A stretch of DNA of 64,000 nt from Nymphaea colorata (taxonomy: Eukaryota; Streptophyta; Magnoliopsida; Nymphaeales; Nymphaeaceae). This document shows positions 34,328 through 46,450 of the stretch, piece after piece. The stretch is from assembly GCF_008831285.2 (NCBI RefSeq), contig NC_045139.1, positions 9,821,204-9,885,203 of the forward strand, in the 5' to 3' direction. The notes under the pieces are model-generated. The model did no database searches, was not told the DNA's origin, and saw only the letters and a program-made list of their open reading frames with translations. The position numbers were made by a program, and so were the translations under genes. Numbering within the stretch: position 1 is the first letter of the stretch; the number at the start of each line of letters is the position of its first letter.

Positions 34328-34842
34328 ACATTGCTAGAAAGCTTGTCGCTTGTAAGAATGTTGAGGATTAATGGATTTAACTTATTAATGTCTCAAATTT
34401 TTATTCGAATTAATTTGACCAATCAAAGAAAATATATCATATTCGATTGCTGATTGGAATTGAACTCAATGAATATTTTTGAATCAGAACTGATTCCAAT
34501 TTCAATTGGTATTAAAATAAAAGGAGAATATGAACTTTAACACATGCAAGTTCTGGATACTAAGACTGTGGCTCTCAGACTGGACAACGAAGGCATTTAT
34601 TTTTAAATGTAATTAGAGTGCGCATTTGAATTATATCGGACTTAGTAAAACCTAAAGTTGGCATGACTCTAAACCTTTTGCTCACAGATATTAGGGAAGG
34701 ATGTAAAAGGATCATTTCGCTATTACGGTCAGATTTTAGATGTCGTTTAATTGTTGGACTCTGGACGTGAATTTGGATTCACACATACAAAACACAAAAT
34801 AGAATTATGGCTTCTGAATGTTCAACTTCAATTAATCTTTTA

Positions 34843-35095
34843 GATTGTGTTTGATAGTTTCAAATCTAAGATTCGAGCCTGCATTAAAAGGTGTATTCTC
34901 AAATCTAAGATTCGAGTCTGCATTAAAAGTTGTATTTTGGGAGATCCTCTGTAACATGGATTTTAAGTTCATGTTAGCAGTTAAAAACCATGGATTTAAG
35001 GTCGGATGGGGGAAAAGTTCGACCTTAAATCTATCGATTTGAGATTCTAATAATCTCATATCACTGCATAAATCTGCAGTGAAACAAACACAACC
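34843..35095. mobile_element. Tourist-like (PIF/Harbinger) MITE, 253 bp
   Basis: The left end GATTGTGTTTGATAG and the reverse complement of the right end GGTTGTGTTTGTTTC share 10 of the first 11 bases. TTA lies on both flanks (34840-34842 and 35096-35098), the usual 3-bp duplication of PIF/Harbinger-derived MITEs. Inside, a word set CAAATCTAAGATTCGAG...CTGCATTAAAAG is duplicated (34860-34930). It is non-coding. Confidence 0.72.
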
Positions 35096-35277
35096 TTAAG
35101 ATTCTTGGTATCACTATTACTGAATCACTAAACTTGTCCAATTAGATTTCTTTAGTAATTTTCCTTTCAAAACAAACGAAGAAATTAAGCTGCACTGCAT
35201 CCGTTCCTCTCAACAGGACACCTTTGCAAACATCGTCTTAAAGGATTGTTGAATGTGACTACTAGCATCTTAAAAGC

Positions 35278-35278
<1 letters not shown>

Positions 35279-35344
<66 letters not shown>
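35279..35344. repeat. (TA)33 microsatellite
   Basis: A pure TA dinucleotide run of 66 bp. Confidence 0.97.
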
Positions 35345-35345
<1 letters not shown>

Positions 35346-35520
35346 TGGTTGTCGAATGGATTTTTATTTATTTTTCGTCAACAAAAATCATCGTAAGAGG
35401 TGCATTAACCACAGTTTTTGTTTGGCTACACTTTCTCAAGGCATTTAACAACCATTTTTGGTGTTTCTAGCGACATAAAGTAGAAAAAAAGAAATTCATC
35501 CCACAATAAAGGTACCTGGT

Positions 35521-35556
35521 ACTCTCTCTCTCTCTCCCTCTCTCTCTCGCTCTCTC
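35521..35556. repeat. (CT)n microsatellite
   Basis: A CTCTCT run with single interruptions. Confidence 0.9.
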
Positions 35557-35910
35557 AAAATAAGCTAGGACCACATTCAGCAATCCCTAAGAAGATGTTT
35601 GCAAATGTGTTCCGTCAGGTGGAGCGGATGCCAGCAAAGTGTTCTGCAACCTGCACGCAAACAGTGGACAGAAACGCACATTTCCAAAAATCTGTTCTTC
35701 GTGTTCTACTAAATTGGCAAAACAGCAAAGGTGGGCCAACAGTATCCTGCACCACATTGCGCCTAGTGCCACAACTAGATGTTCTCTACCTTGCATTCAC
35801 GGGACAGCGAATTAAACATCCTGTATCCTATTTTGGGGCCCAACTTTTGAATACAGAATTGATATCCGAATTGATATTTCAGCCACCTAACCAAGCACCG
35901 ATAATGTTCT

Positions 35911-35952
35911 CTCTCCCTCTCTCTCTCTCTCTCTCCACACACACACACACAC
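35911..35952. repeat. (CT)n(CA)n microsatellite
   Basis: A CT run changes to an ACACAC run at about 35936. Confidence 0.92.
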
Positions 35953-36150
35953 CTATACTACCTCAACCGGAAGAAAAAATAGATTTCAAAAACAAAATAA
36001 AATTTCTCAAATATATAGGTGTACCTGTCACAAGACTGTTCATGATTTTTCAGTCTGTATTATTAGTCACGGGTCACACTAACTACCAACGATTATAGCC
36101 TTTAAGAATCTTGAATTTCACATGTTGTACTCTAAGAACCAGAGGTGATT

Positions 36151-36192
<42 letters not shown>

Positions 36193-36208
36193 AGAGAGAG
36201 AGAGAGAG
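36151..36208. repeat. Self-complementary (TC)n(TA)n(GA)n microsatellite
   Basis: TC (36151-36172), TA (36173-36191) and AG (36193-36208) runs follow each other, so the whole block is close to its own reverse complement and could fold into a hairpin. Confidence 0.93.
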
Positions 36209-36983
36209 GAATGGGGTTCTATCAGATCTACTGCTTGCATCACAGCCATAACAGCTTTTCAAGTTCGATCGACGAAATGTGTAAGCGAGGATTAGAAGAT
36301 CTCATGTGAGAATGCTGAAAACTTGAACCCTTTTGATTCATGTTCAGTGCCACTAAAACTTGTGACCAGTAATCTTAGCTCTTACGTTTTTAGATGCGAT
36401 TGTTCATCCCACGGTATTCCCACCCATCACTAGAACGACTATATATGTTCTGTGAGGACCATATGTATGCAGTATTCTTGCATGTAACCCAGATAGTTGG
36501 AGGCCATTCTAAAAAAATGTATTTGGTAGTTCACACTTTTAAAAAAGTGGTAAGAAAAATGATAAAATGGTGCTTTTGCATTGATGCCAAGCTATTGCCA
36601 ACGACAAAGATAATGTAAAATGTATTCTGTGTAAAAAATTATTTATGAAAATGCTCATTTGATGCAACAATACTTTTCTTACATAATCAACTGCGGCCTC
36701 AAGCTGCTGAATCTCGTTTCTTTCAGGCCCTGTTGCTTGATATTTTGTAGTTCACATGCCATTGGCATTGTCTCTAGCTGAATGATTGATGACAACTACT
36801 AAAGTCTGGTAGGATTGGGACATATGTATACAATAAATCCACCCATATATTGTCATGGTCATATGTCTTTCACATGCATGCCGACATAGGATGGCAAAAC
36901 CTGCCTATGGACCAACCTTGCATATGGCTGGGTTAACTTTTAACCACGGTACAGTTTCGGTTTCGGGTCCTACATGCGGATCA

Positions 36984-37141
36984 GCGGCGAAGCCAGAAAG
37001 TTGTAGCTGAGGGGCACTAATATACGAAACCTTAAGTTTGAAATATAAACTAAATTATGTTGACAAACCAATATGTAAATAAAATAAATTTTGTGGGTCC
37101 GTGTGAGCAACTGCCCACGCAAGCCCACACCTAGCTCGGCC
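36984..37141. mobile_element. Possible small hAT-like element, 158 bp
   Basis: The left end GCGGCGAAGCCAG and the reverse complement of the right end GGCCGAGCTAGG are roughly inverted. The flanks GCGGATCA (36976-36983) and GCGGATGA (37142-37149) match at 7 of 8 bases. The sequence style (GGCGRAGCCAG start, CAACTGCCC near the end) recurs at 60390-60445. The ends are degenerate, so the exact limits are uncertain. Confidence 0.45.
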
Positions 37142-38868
37142 GCGGATGAGGATGGATCATGGTCTGCTCTCATGGCTGGTAGATGTTTTTGGTGAAGGGT
37201 GTAGACATGTGAACTAACCCTAATAATATGTCTCAATGTCAATCCATATGTTGTCTTTGAGCCCATGAAATCCAACATATGCCAGCACATGTTCATGGAT
37301 CATGCCAATAACAGGGGGACCCTCCATGTTTTCTACACCAAAGCATGCAGCAGCCAAGCTTGCCCTCAAAACTCTGGCACTCTTAAATTTTTGCCCTCGC
37401 GGCAGCCGGCACCAATTATGCAGGATTCAAGGTCGAACCTGATCCATGCAGCCGGGGAAGGTCCGGACCCACCAGTTCGATCGCCTCGACAAGAATCGGA
37501 TTCGTTTGGCAGGTAAAATGTGTCTGAATTCAATGAAGATTCACGGGATGCAGCCTATATCATATGTTGCACACCTAACAATTGATGGTTTTCCCTCAGA
37601 TGAACTGCAAGGATCAAGTGGACAAAGCACTTAATGAGGAGTACATTGTGCTTTTGAACCACCGGCATCCTTCATAAAAGGTGTTATGGCAACAGGCTTG
37701 GAGTAGATAAGCAACCAATTGACTAGTAATATAAGACATGAGCTCTTCTCCTTTGTGGTTTGTGATTTAAGAGTACTCTAAATAGACTTAGTTGAAGTTA
37801 AACCCCACTGTGTCACTTGGGATTGATTTTAATCCTGGTTTTGGATACCACATTAAAGCACAATTACAGAGCCGGATTCAGATTCGACTACAACTGGACT
37901 CGATTGTACATCGGATGGTTCATATGCAAAGTCTCAAACCGAATCCACATTAAAATTTTTAATTTACTTATGAACATCACTATATGAAGCTGCTGCAACG
38001 TTTTTTTGTTCTTCCTTCTTTTTTGGTAGGGCGTTGTGTATAAAGGCGAAGCGGGAAGTTGGTACAAAGACTTTGGTGTTTTGTCCAATTTCAAGTTCTC
38101 TGTTAGGAACACAGATAAAACAAGAACATTTCATTTCTTATCTGATGTGTGAAGGTGATCCAACGTTACTGATTAACAGTTCATCACGAAAGTAGGTACC
38201 ATTGGATTTGAGTTTATTACCAATTTGGGAGGGGAGGTTTCATTCCTTTTTGAGTGCTCTCTGAGGCAGATGTGCAAAGAGATCTATACTTGTACATTTT
38301 GAGCTGCTATTAGACTCTATGTGTCTCGACTCTTGGTGTCTTTAGATAGAAAAGAGCCTTTTTCTTTGGTGGGATTGCTCGGTATAGAAAGTTATGCAAG
38401 AGAGAGTAAATCCTCAAGTTTGAAGTGTCCAGAAATACTTTGGGTTATATTTTCACATAGCAAGTTTCCCATGTAAATTGGTGGCCTTTTTTTTTTTTTT
38501 ACTTTGCTTAATTTCTTTTCTTCTTCTTTTAACATTTATCTTGTTATATGTTGTGTGATCGTTGTAGTGGTCCTACAAAATTTAACATCTTAATTATATT
38601 TTATATGTGTGTTTGTTGCAATATCAAGGGATTTAAATAGAGGAAGTCTTCCGCACGTTTAAATTTCCTTCATCAACTATTCGATGAGGAAATCACGAGA
38701 TGTACGAGAGGCTTTAAACTCGACCGCTTTCAACTTGAAGGCCTTGAGCCCACCCACCTAAGCAGGTGTGTAGGGCGGAAACTCATTGAGGATAAAATAT
38801 GAACCATTTAAAAGCCTTGGTCTGCAGTTATGTTATTTTTTTTCTTTCCACTTAATTTTGTGTGATGG

Positions 38869-38896
38869 CAAACACACACACACACACACACGCACA
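38869..38896. repeat. (CA)n microsatellite
   Basis: A run of ACACAC with one CG interruption. Confidence 0.92.
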
Positions 38897-39720
38897 CAGT
38901 CCATTGGCCCTCAAGCAGGGAAATGATGATAATGTGGTCCATTGCTCTTCATTCATCATCTCCATAGTGAAAAGTCCCACTTTTATGCGACTCATTATCA
39001 ACACCTATTTCTCCATTGATTCCATATCTATCAGGCCTAAAAGCACAGAAGATCTTTTAGGTGTACAGGGTTGACATCATGATTGTCCAGATCACACGCT
39101 GTCCATTTTCATAGAATACCAAAATAAGAGCTCAATTTAAAGGACTCTCTGCGAGCATTTAGCAGAAAGCAGCTATACGTCTTTTGTCGCTAAAAATTTA
39201 ACTTTGAAAGGGGATTTTAGGAGGATACAACCACATACTAAAAGGAAAAATCAATTGGTTGACAAAGTTATTCTGCAAGAAGTCTGAGTTGCTCACACCA
39301 ATTGAAGTCCACTACCCTTTTTTTCCATGATTTTAGCAGCTGCTAAGGTGATTGACCAATAACAGTGACAACAACAACAATAATAACAAATAACTCATAT
39401 GCATAGGCGATATATTGAGCAACTCCGCAACCATACTCATATATACCTTGCCAAAAGGAAAAAGAATCCCAAGCAACAAGAAGGAACAAGATCTTACCAG
39501 ATAGATTACAAAGATGCTTTCATGGTGCCCTGCAACAGTAGCAAGACTTCGAAAAACAGAAAGACCTGCGAATTTTTGACGTGGAGCGCGTCATATTCAA
39601 GCGGATGGAGATTGGAGGGTGATTATATATGATTGTTTCCTTTACATGCATAAATGGGACCGATTTCCACTGGCCAAAAACTGCTATTTACAAAACTCCC
39701 ACAGCTTATTACAGATCAAC

Positions 39721-42700
39721 TCATGCTGTGTTGGCGACCCTCCTCAGTCTCTCGAGTATGCTGGCAGCTTTTCTCCGCGCCCTCGATGTGCCGTTCTGTG
39801 AGAGAACGGTGAGGCTGCCATTTTCATCTTCCTCCTCCCTCACCTCCTTCAACTTCGTCCTGTCATTCCAGCACACCGCGTGAAGAACTGCTACTGCATT
39901 CTCCCTGTTACGTCCAGATGTGCTCTCCCTTATGATATCCAAAATGCACCGTGTGCCTCCGTTCCTACCGATCTCCTCAAGTGCCTGCTGGTTGCTTGAA
40001 AGTATTGCAAGGATTGCTAAGGACTCGTCCACAAGCCCCGCTGATTCATCCATGATCGTTTTGAGAAGAACACGAACGGCCCCGTCCCTGACTGCCCTTG
40101 CTCTGTTATCATGCATTATGCACAAGTTGAAGATTGCTGCAGCTGCATCTTTCTTTGCCATTGAGCTTCCCTGATCGAGGAGCTCAACCAGGGGACTAAT
40201 GGCGCCAGCCTCTCCAATTTTGACCTTATTGGCGTCAAGTGCTGATAATGTGAAAAGGGTAGCAGCAGAATTGCTTCTGGTCTCCATGCTTCCTTTCTTC
40301 AGAGCTTTTATGAGCAGAGGAATGGCTTCAGGTGTATCTGTAACAATCTTCTTGTTTTCGTCATGGATAGAAAGATTGAGAATTGTGGTAACCACATCCT
40401 CTTGGACTTCAGGATGATGATCAGAATCAGCACGAGATAACAGGGACAGCAGCAGCGGGATAGCATCTGGAGTCTCACCTAGAAGTGCTCGAAATGAGGG
40501 CATGCGCTTAGTCAGCAGGCGGAGCTCCTTTGCTGCTTGCTTCTGTTGCTCAATGGATGGGAAAGCCATTCTCTCGAGTAATGAATCAAGGTGGATTCTT
40601 TCTCCCTCTGTAATTCCTTCTTGATAAATGTCACCTGTCCCATTCTGAGGGGCTGGCAGCTCTATCCCTTGGCTTTCACACCATTGCTGTATCATATTCC
40701 TGACCAAGTAATTTGGAGTAAGGATCACATGTGATAAGACCTGCTGTGTCCTAGGGCACGTCCTGTGCCCTGCATTTAGCCAGGCTTGAATATAAGCCCG
40801 ATCATACGTCTGCATGAGGAAAAGAGGAAATAACTTTATGAAGCAATTTGTACAAACCTAGCCAATTGCAGGTGGTCGGTTATGCTAAAACTAGGTGAAG
40901 TAAAAAATCTCGTCCAAAGCAGAGAAATGGAAACTAGCAGCAATATCCCATACCACGAACCACAAGCTAAATAAATCTCTCTATACCGTAGACAGAGTGA
41001 GATGAAGCCGCTGAAGAGTCTCTGAAGCAAAGGAAAAGGAAAAAGTAGTAACAGAAACGAACATGGCTGAAAGGAAGGGAATACAGTGCATCTGCAATAC
41101 TATGCTATATTGTTAAAAGGAGCGAAGAAACAGAAAAGAAGAAAAATTTTGGACAGGACAAAAGAATCATGAAGCCATAAAACAGAACAAGAGGAAAACA
41201 AAGCGTCTCAGGCAAACCGTGCTACTTCGTTTCATGGATTAAAAATTGAAGCATAGTTTTCCAAAAAATGCGTGGCAAAGCAAAGCATGCAGGAGTCTAC
41301 AGGTCGTAAGAGTACATGCAAGTTATGCCACGCGTCTTTCCCGTATCTCCATTTTGCGGTAGACATGGCCAAAAAGGAAGCGAAGAAAACCAATACACTG
41401 TTCAGAAGAACAAGGCGTGGTCTAGAGCAAGTTTTCATTCGAAAAGACGATACCAACCAAGGAATTGTGTCGACCAACAAAGATTACAATGGAAATCCAA
41501 CCGACAAACCATTAAATAGGGAAACCAACAAATCCATAAAGAGCAGAAGACCCATAAATCAGGTACGCACAGTTCTTGCAGTGGTGCTGTCTGACCATCA
41601 CTACACCAAACCCTCCAGGAAGACAACAACCCAAACATGACAGCTTCACACATGATCAGTGTTTTTCAGAACAAGAAGAAGGCATTTCTGGGGACGGTTG
41701 CAGAAAAAAAAAAAGAGACTCACGATCAGATTAAAAGAATATTACTGTACCAAAAAATATAAAAGTATATATAAATCTTTTTCATGGTCAAGATAATATT
41801 CCTCAAATTCTGAAATGGGAAGCAAATTCCGGGAGTGGAAGTTCTTGCACAAAGATGAACCGATTCATCTTAGTATAAGAAAAAAAAAAATCGAACCATG
41901 AAAGTTTAAAGAAATGAACACCGAACCGAACCGAAATTGAGTTTGGTTGTTTTATTAAAAAAAAAAAAGTACTTGGCTATGCAAAGAATAGCCGAACGAG
42001 AAATCCTCAACAGGACAGGGAAAAAGAAAACTTCAAAACCCTAAAACTATTATGAATTGAACGCTGAAGCAGAGACCAAAGTCCCTCTTCTTCATCATCA
42101 TAAAAGGGAAAAAAGGAAAGCAGGACTCCCCCATTTCCGACACTGAAATCAACTTGTAGTTCCTTAGAAAGCTCATGAAACTCCATAGAAAAAAAAAGAA
42201 TTATCAACATTGCACACAAAAAGGAAAACGGAGAAACGCTTAGTTCCTGATTCATATATGAAACTACTAATGCCTTCTATTCTCAACTTCCGAACCAAAA
42301 GAACCACCAGAAGTCCTCTCCTCGAGTAAACAAATAGCCAATCGACTCTTTAAAACCAAAGAAACTCTTCAATCATCAAGAGAACCACATTCTCGAACCA
42401 AAATTCTCCCTCAAAGACGCTCTCCAACGACACCTAAACTTCCAAACCGTAAGTAAAAAACACCTATCGTCGGCCTCAGCAGCGAGGATTTTCACCTGCC
42501 CGGTGGCCAAGATGACGGGGTCCTTCATGAGCTCGGAGGAGATCGGGCAGAGGAACTGCTCCGGAACGCCCGCGGCGTCCAGCTTCTGCGACAACGTCCT
42601 CCTGTGCTTCAGTCCCCTCAGGGCGCGCACCGTCCGCTCAATCCGGTCGAACACCTCCCCCACCCTCCTCTCCTCGCCGCCATCCTCCGGTATCGCCCTC

Positions 42701-42795
42701 ACGAGCCTCAGCAACTCCCGCTTCAGTTCTGGCGCCTTCCTGGACGGCGAGGCGCCGGCGCCGGCGCCATCCATCCGCTCAGATCTCCCCATCAC
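39721..42795 (-). CDS. U-box/ARM-repeat E3 ubiquitin ligase (PUB9-like), two exons
   Basis: The exons are 42795-42496 and 40809-39721, giving 462 residues. The donor follows GGGCAG with GTGAAA, the acceptor is CATGCAG, and both are in phase 0. The intron splits the U-box exactly between DPVILATGQ and TYDRAYIQAWL. The U-box spans about residues 77-150 (PEQFLCPISSELMKDPV, CPRTQQVL, LTPNYLVRNMI). It recruits the E2 enzyme without zinc. From about residue 200 there are ARM-type helical repeats (AIPLLLSLL, EAIPLLIKAL, ISPLVELLDQGS, AAAAIFNLC) that in the family bind substrates. The closest match I recall is Arabidopsis PUB9, with the same GQTYDR...SQGIELP arrangement, and PUB9 has been tied to hormone and stress signalling. 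The start could be M1, M2 or M8, since MMGRSERMD has several Met. Exon 1 is GC-rich compared with the intron. Confidence 0.93.
40810..42495 (-). other. Intron of the U-box gene
   Basis: This 1,686-bp AT-rich intron begins GTGAAA and ends CATGCAG on the minus strand. I see no element or gene inside. The open frames across 41232-41653 and 42007-42255 have no family resemblance. Confidence 0.8.
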
Positions 42796-43060
42796 CGCTC
42801 CTCACCACCATCACCAGCAAAGAGAGCGCCGAGAAGAAGATGGCAAGACCGTAATTAAGAGAAGCTCCGCTCCCTCCCGCCATCTTCTCCCTCCATCCCT
42901 CTCTGCGTGAGGTCCCCGAGTGAAGAGAGCGAAAATTAAAGATGCAGAGAGAGAGAGAGGGGTGGGCCCCGAGCCCACACTCGGAATATGTGGGGGCCTC
43001 GCGGCGACTCTCTCTCCCTCTTTTTCTTTCTCTCTCTAAAACAATCATGGTGTTCATGGG
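42796..43060 (-). promoter_or_regulatory. U-box gene leader/promoter zone with CT/GA tracts
   Basis: Upstream of the ATG, on the minus strand, there are CT-rich stretches (GA on the plus strand at 42943-42960, CT at 43008-43038). Pyrimidine-rich leaders are common in plant genes. No TATA box is clear. Confidence 0.4.
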
Positions 43061-43428
43061 GAGGACAGCTGGCGAGCCTCCGACCCGAAAAGCTGCTTCT
43101 CCGTCACGCGATTTTTTCCTTCTTTTTTTAAAAATTCTATTTCAGTCTTTATTTTCGTATATTTCCTCCTTGGTGCATTTTCATTTTTCAATTGAGAGGA
43201 GATGGCGCTTCCTTGCTCAATGCCACTGTTTTAGGGAACAATTACGGGTTGCCATTGACCGGGGAGGTTGTAACTTCGGATTCAGATCCGATTCGGCAAC
43301 TGATTAGTGTTCTAGTTTGGAATTAGATAATGCTACTGAACCTAGAGAGAGAGAGAGACTTTAGATCTGAATTATTTAAGGAAGAAGAACCGATAGAGTA
43401 TGAAAAAGACTGAAATTAGCAACAAAAC

Positions 43429-43525
43429 CATAGTTGGCAAACTAGTCGAGTTGGCTTGGGAATCGCCTGAGTCAGCTCTCGATCATTTGCCGATTCGAAG
43501 CTGAGTCACAGATTTACCAACTATG
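43429..43525. mobile_element. 97-bp hAT-like MITE upstream of the U-box gene
   Basis: The left end CATAGTTGGCAAA and the reverse complement of the right end CATAGTTGGTAAA are identical at 12 of 13 bases. The flanks AACAAAAC (43421-43428) and AACAAAAG (43526-43533) match at 7 of 8 bases. The interior is made of GAGTCGA/GACTCAG-like words. Size and duplication suggest a minimal hAT-type MITE, about 630 bases before the U-box start codon. Confidence 0.65.
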
Positions 43526-44230
43526 AACAAAAGCATACTATTCTTTTCTCATTTTTGGATCTTATGCCTTGGATTTCTAATTTAGTTGCACAAGCACAAG
43601 GGTCCATGGCTGAGTCGGACCTATGGCTTCGACCCAGTCCATTATCAGACTAATTATTGGGAGACTGCCCATGTGAACCAATTATCCAGATTGTCCATAT
43701 TTAGATATTCAACCTCTTTGGCAGCTTTAATCGATCATGTCGCATAAAGGTACAAACCGTAGTGACTATTACGAAATCAAAATTAATATATGTTTACTTT
43801 TAAAAGTAATAATTTCAATAAAAAAATGTAAAATTCAAGATTTGTATTTATTTAAACAAAATATTAGAAGGAAGTTGGAAAAATACAGATTTCTCCATTA
43901 TTGGGGCCAATCAAATGAGTTATCAGTTTTTCTGGTTTGATTCGCAAGCTAGACATACGAAGGACTCGTGTCGGGCTGTGATGAGAAAGATAGGCATGAA
44001 TATCTAACTTTTGACCTATTCCATTTAAACTTGAAACCAAAACCAGGTGGGTGCAATTAAGATTCCAACAAAAAAGTAAATAAAAAAAGTTAAAATTGCT
44101 TTTTAGATGTCAATATCTGCTCCAATAAAGTTTGTAGATACAATTGATATTTATTTTGGGTGGCTTATAGTTTAAAAGGAGAATATAAGCTTTTACTCAA
44201 TTCTTTGTCCTTTTAAATCAAAGAGTATAC

Positions 44231-44332
44231 TTTGGTGCCTCAAGCCTCAAGATGTGGTCGTTGCGCCATTTTAACATACATATCTTTGGTGCCTCAAGAT
44301 GTCGTTGTTGCGCTATTTTAACATACATATCG
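44231..44332. repeat. Imperfect tandem duplication, about 50 bp
   Basis: The unit TTTGGTGCCTCAAG ... TTTTAACATACATATC occurs twice in a row with a few differences. Confidence 0.85.
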
Positions 44333-45179
44333 CCTGCTCTCTTCCACTCTATCCATTGTGCCAACCTTTCAGGAGCTATCATATTATACCATCACAAAAA
44401 TCAATCTATATAAGAATTTTACAACATTTCAAAAGTCAGTAAGAAAAATAAAACGATTTTAAAGTTTGGTGAATTTTAAAAACAAATTTATCATGAAAGG
44501 TCAAAATACTAAGGTAGATCCACGATGCCGCTTACGTAGCATGCGTTTAAATTCGGTTGAAATGACCAAAATGTTTTTAGATTCATACAAGGAATAGCGT
44601 CGGGGGTTGAACCCGAAGCGGCGAATGGCTGTTCCGTTATATTTAGTTCCGAGTAGGGCATTTTCACACCCCGAGTTTTTTTTTTCTTTCGGAGCGCTGC
44701 GGGGGAAAGCAAAGGCAAATATTAAATGCTCCGCCGCTAGGATCTAACTTGCTGAGCGATCCTTCCCGGCGACGAGGCCGATCTGAATTGCCGGGTCCGC
44801 CGATTCCACGGCGAGATCCTGGCGATTCAGTAAATTACTAAGTTACCCCTAGAGGCTAACTACCTCGTTGTTGCGGTGGGGATGCTTGGAGATGGAATAT
44901 GAGGAAGTTTCTTTCGGCCCCTACTTTTTTAAAATATGATATTTCTATTTCATGTTTTTTGTATTTACAAAAAATATAGTTCCCTCTTAACCTTCAAAAA
45001 ATTACTAAATCAGTTTTATTATGAAGATAAATATTCCATATGCATCATATTACGAACATCCAAAAGAGTAAATGTAAAACTGATTTGAATCACGCATAGT
45101 AGATTTCAAATTTGTTTCAATTTTTTGTTAAATTCATTTTCATAAAAATTAGCAAGTGCATTATGAGAAAACAAAAACA

Positions 45180-45530
45180 GGGTCGAGTGGGGCCAAAGTC
45201 GAAAATGGGGCGCGTCTCCGTGTTGCTGTCGCCATCCTTTTCGTGCCAAGGTGGGAATGAGATGGGTTGGGCCCCACCTGCAACCCGCCAGGTCGGACGC
45301 CACGCACCTGGCTGGCTCCCACAGCTCGGAGTGGGGCCCACCGCAAGTCCCCGATCTGCACTGCAGCCCCCCTCTTTATCCGCTCATGCGTTTCATGAGC
45401 TCACCGCTTCTCTATTTAAACTGATCGCGGGAGACCCGAATTGCGCGCCGGTCCGGTGGGCGGCGCCGTCCCGCCCCGGTGGTGGTTTGACGTTCACCAA
45501 CGCTACGAGCTTTTGATTGCAGGTTTAAAA
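45180..45530. other. GC-rich promoter-like island without an evident gene
   Basis: A sharply bounded GC-rich stretch contains TTGGGCCCCACC (45267-45278) and GTGGGGCCCACC (45331-45342), words known as TCP/site-II-type elements in plant promoters. A TATTTAAA-like box follows at about 45413. No recognisable coding sequence follows on the plus strand, and none precedes it on the minus strand. It could be an orphan or captured promoter, or the 5' end of a lost gene. Confidence 0.35.
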
Positions 45531-46255
45531 TAGTTAATCAAAATTAAGTGCAATAAGATTAGCATTGTAATCCGTTGGGATTTTTCTTTGTTTGGCACCT
45601 AATTTGTCCGATGCGGTTAATTTGATATACACTAACGTGAAAAAGCTCAACTTTGCTTGTTTAGTTTATATAGCATTTTATTTTTCTAAGTGTAAATTCA
45701 CAAAATTTTCTTTCAAGCATCAGTATGTAAAAAAAATTACAAGACAAGAAATTTGACATTTAGCACCTAAGATTAGATCACATTGATTTTAAAATTTATA
45801 AGAAGTTTGTGAGATGTGATCCTGGCCGCTCTTTATACGTAAGTAGGTACAATAAATGAGTGGATCTAACATATGGTTTCCGTAGCAAGATCACGTTAGG
45901 TGGGGGAGTAAAGCGGGTCGGATGACATCGCCTACCTGATTTGACATAGTGGCGTCTTTCCTTGAAATTGCAATTGGTCTCAGACTCAGATTTAGGTTCA
46001 AATCTGGGTTCAATTGGGGTATCCATACCTTACATCCGATCGCATCAGATCATTATTGGGACTCTTATGCATATTCAGATTTGAATTTGGTCAACTGAAC
46101 GGAATAGGAAGTATGAATCAGACTAGGATTCGTATTCATTTGTTTTACTGGAGCTGGAGCTGACAAAAGGGAACCAAATTTAGGTCAGAAATCGGATCTT
46201 ACCTACCCATGACATCCGTACTGGATCCAATCTGGTGGCTCCAAATCATTCAAGT

Positions 46256-46450
46256 TAGGGCTGTTCAACAAGTCGAGCTCACTTGCGCTTGACTTAAACT
46301 CACTCGATAAACTTAACTCAAACTAGACTCGTTTACTAAACGAGTCAAGTTCGACTTAAGAAATGAACTCAACAACCTAAACGAGTCAAGCTCAAGTTAA
46401 GTGGACTTGGCTCGATTAAGCTCGATAAATATATAAATTACACTTGATAA
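46256..46450. repeat. Dispersed repeat of GACTCGA/GCTCGA words
   Basis: From TTAGGGCTGTTCAACAAG onward, words such as GAGTCAAG, CTCGATAA and GCTCGATT are repeated in both orientations. A related stretch lies at 59685-60020. This style is common in plant non-autonomous DNA elements with TAGGGCTGTTCAACGAG ends. The right end is not identifiable here. Confidence 0.5.

Larger units (their letters stand above)
35345..39720. other. Intergenic DNA between the SPPL and U-box genes
   Basis: This 4.4-kb stretch is mostly AT-rich with microsatellites (listed separately), the possible hAT-like element at 36984-37141 and GGATTCAGATTCG-type words near 37870. Short frames at 37265-37634 are not recognisable. 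The last few hundred bases before 39721 are probably the 3' UTR of the minus-strand U-box gene. Confidence 0.5.
43061..45179. other. Intergenic, no supported gene
   Basis: Apart from the 97-bp MITE and the 50-bp tandem pair, this region holds a GC-rich patch at about 44590-44850 (GCCGCTAGGATC, CCCGGCGACGAGG). The patch is unlike the AT-rich surroundings but has no recognisable coding content. Confidence 0.5.

Noticed and set aside
37265-37634. Overlapping 83- and 62-codon frames with a possible donor at GGCAGGTAAAAT
   Set aside because: No recognisable domain, and the two frames disagree. Insufficient support for an exon.
44590-44640. GGGGTTGAACCCGAAGC resembling a tRNA T-loop box
   Set aside because: No matching acceptor stem, A box or anticodon arm could be laid out around it.
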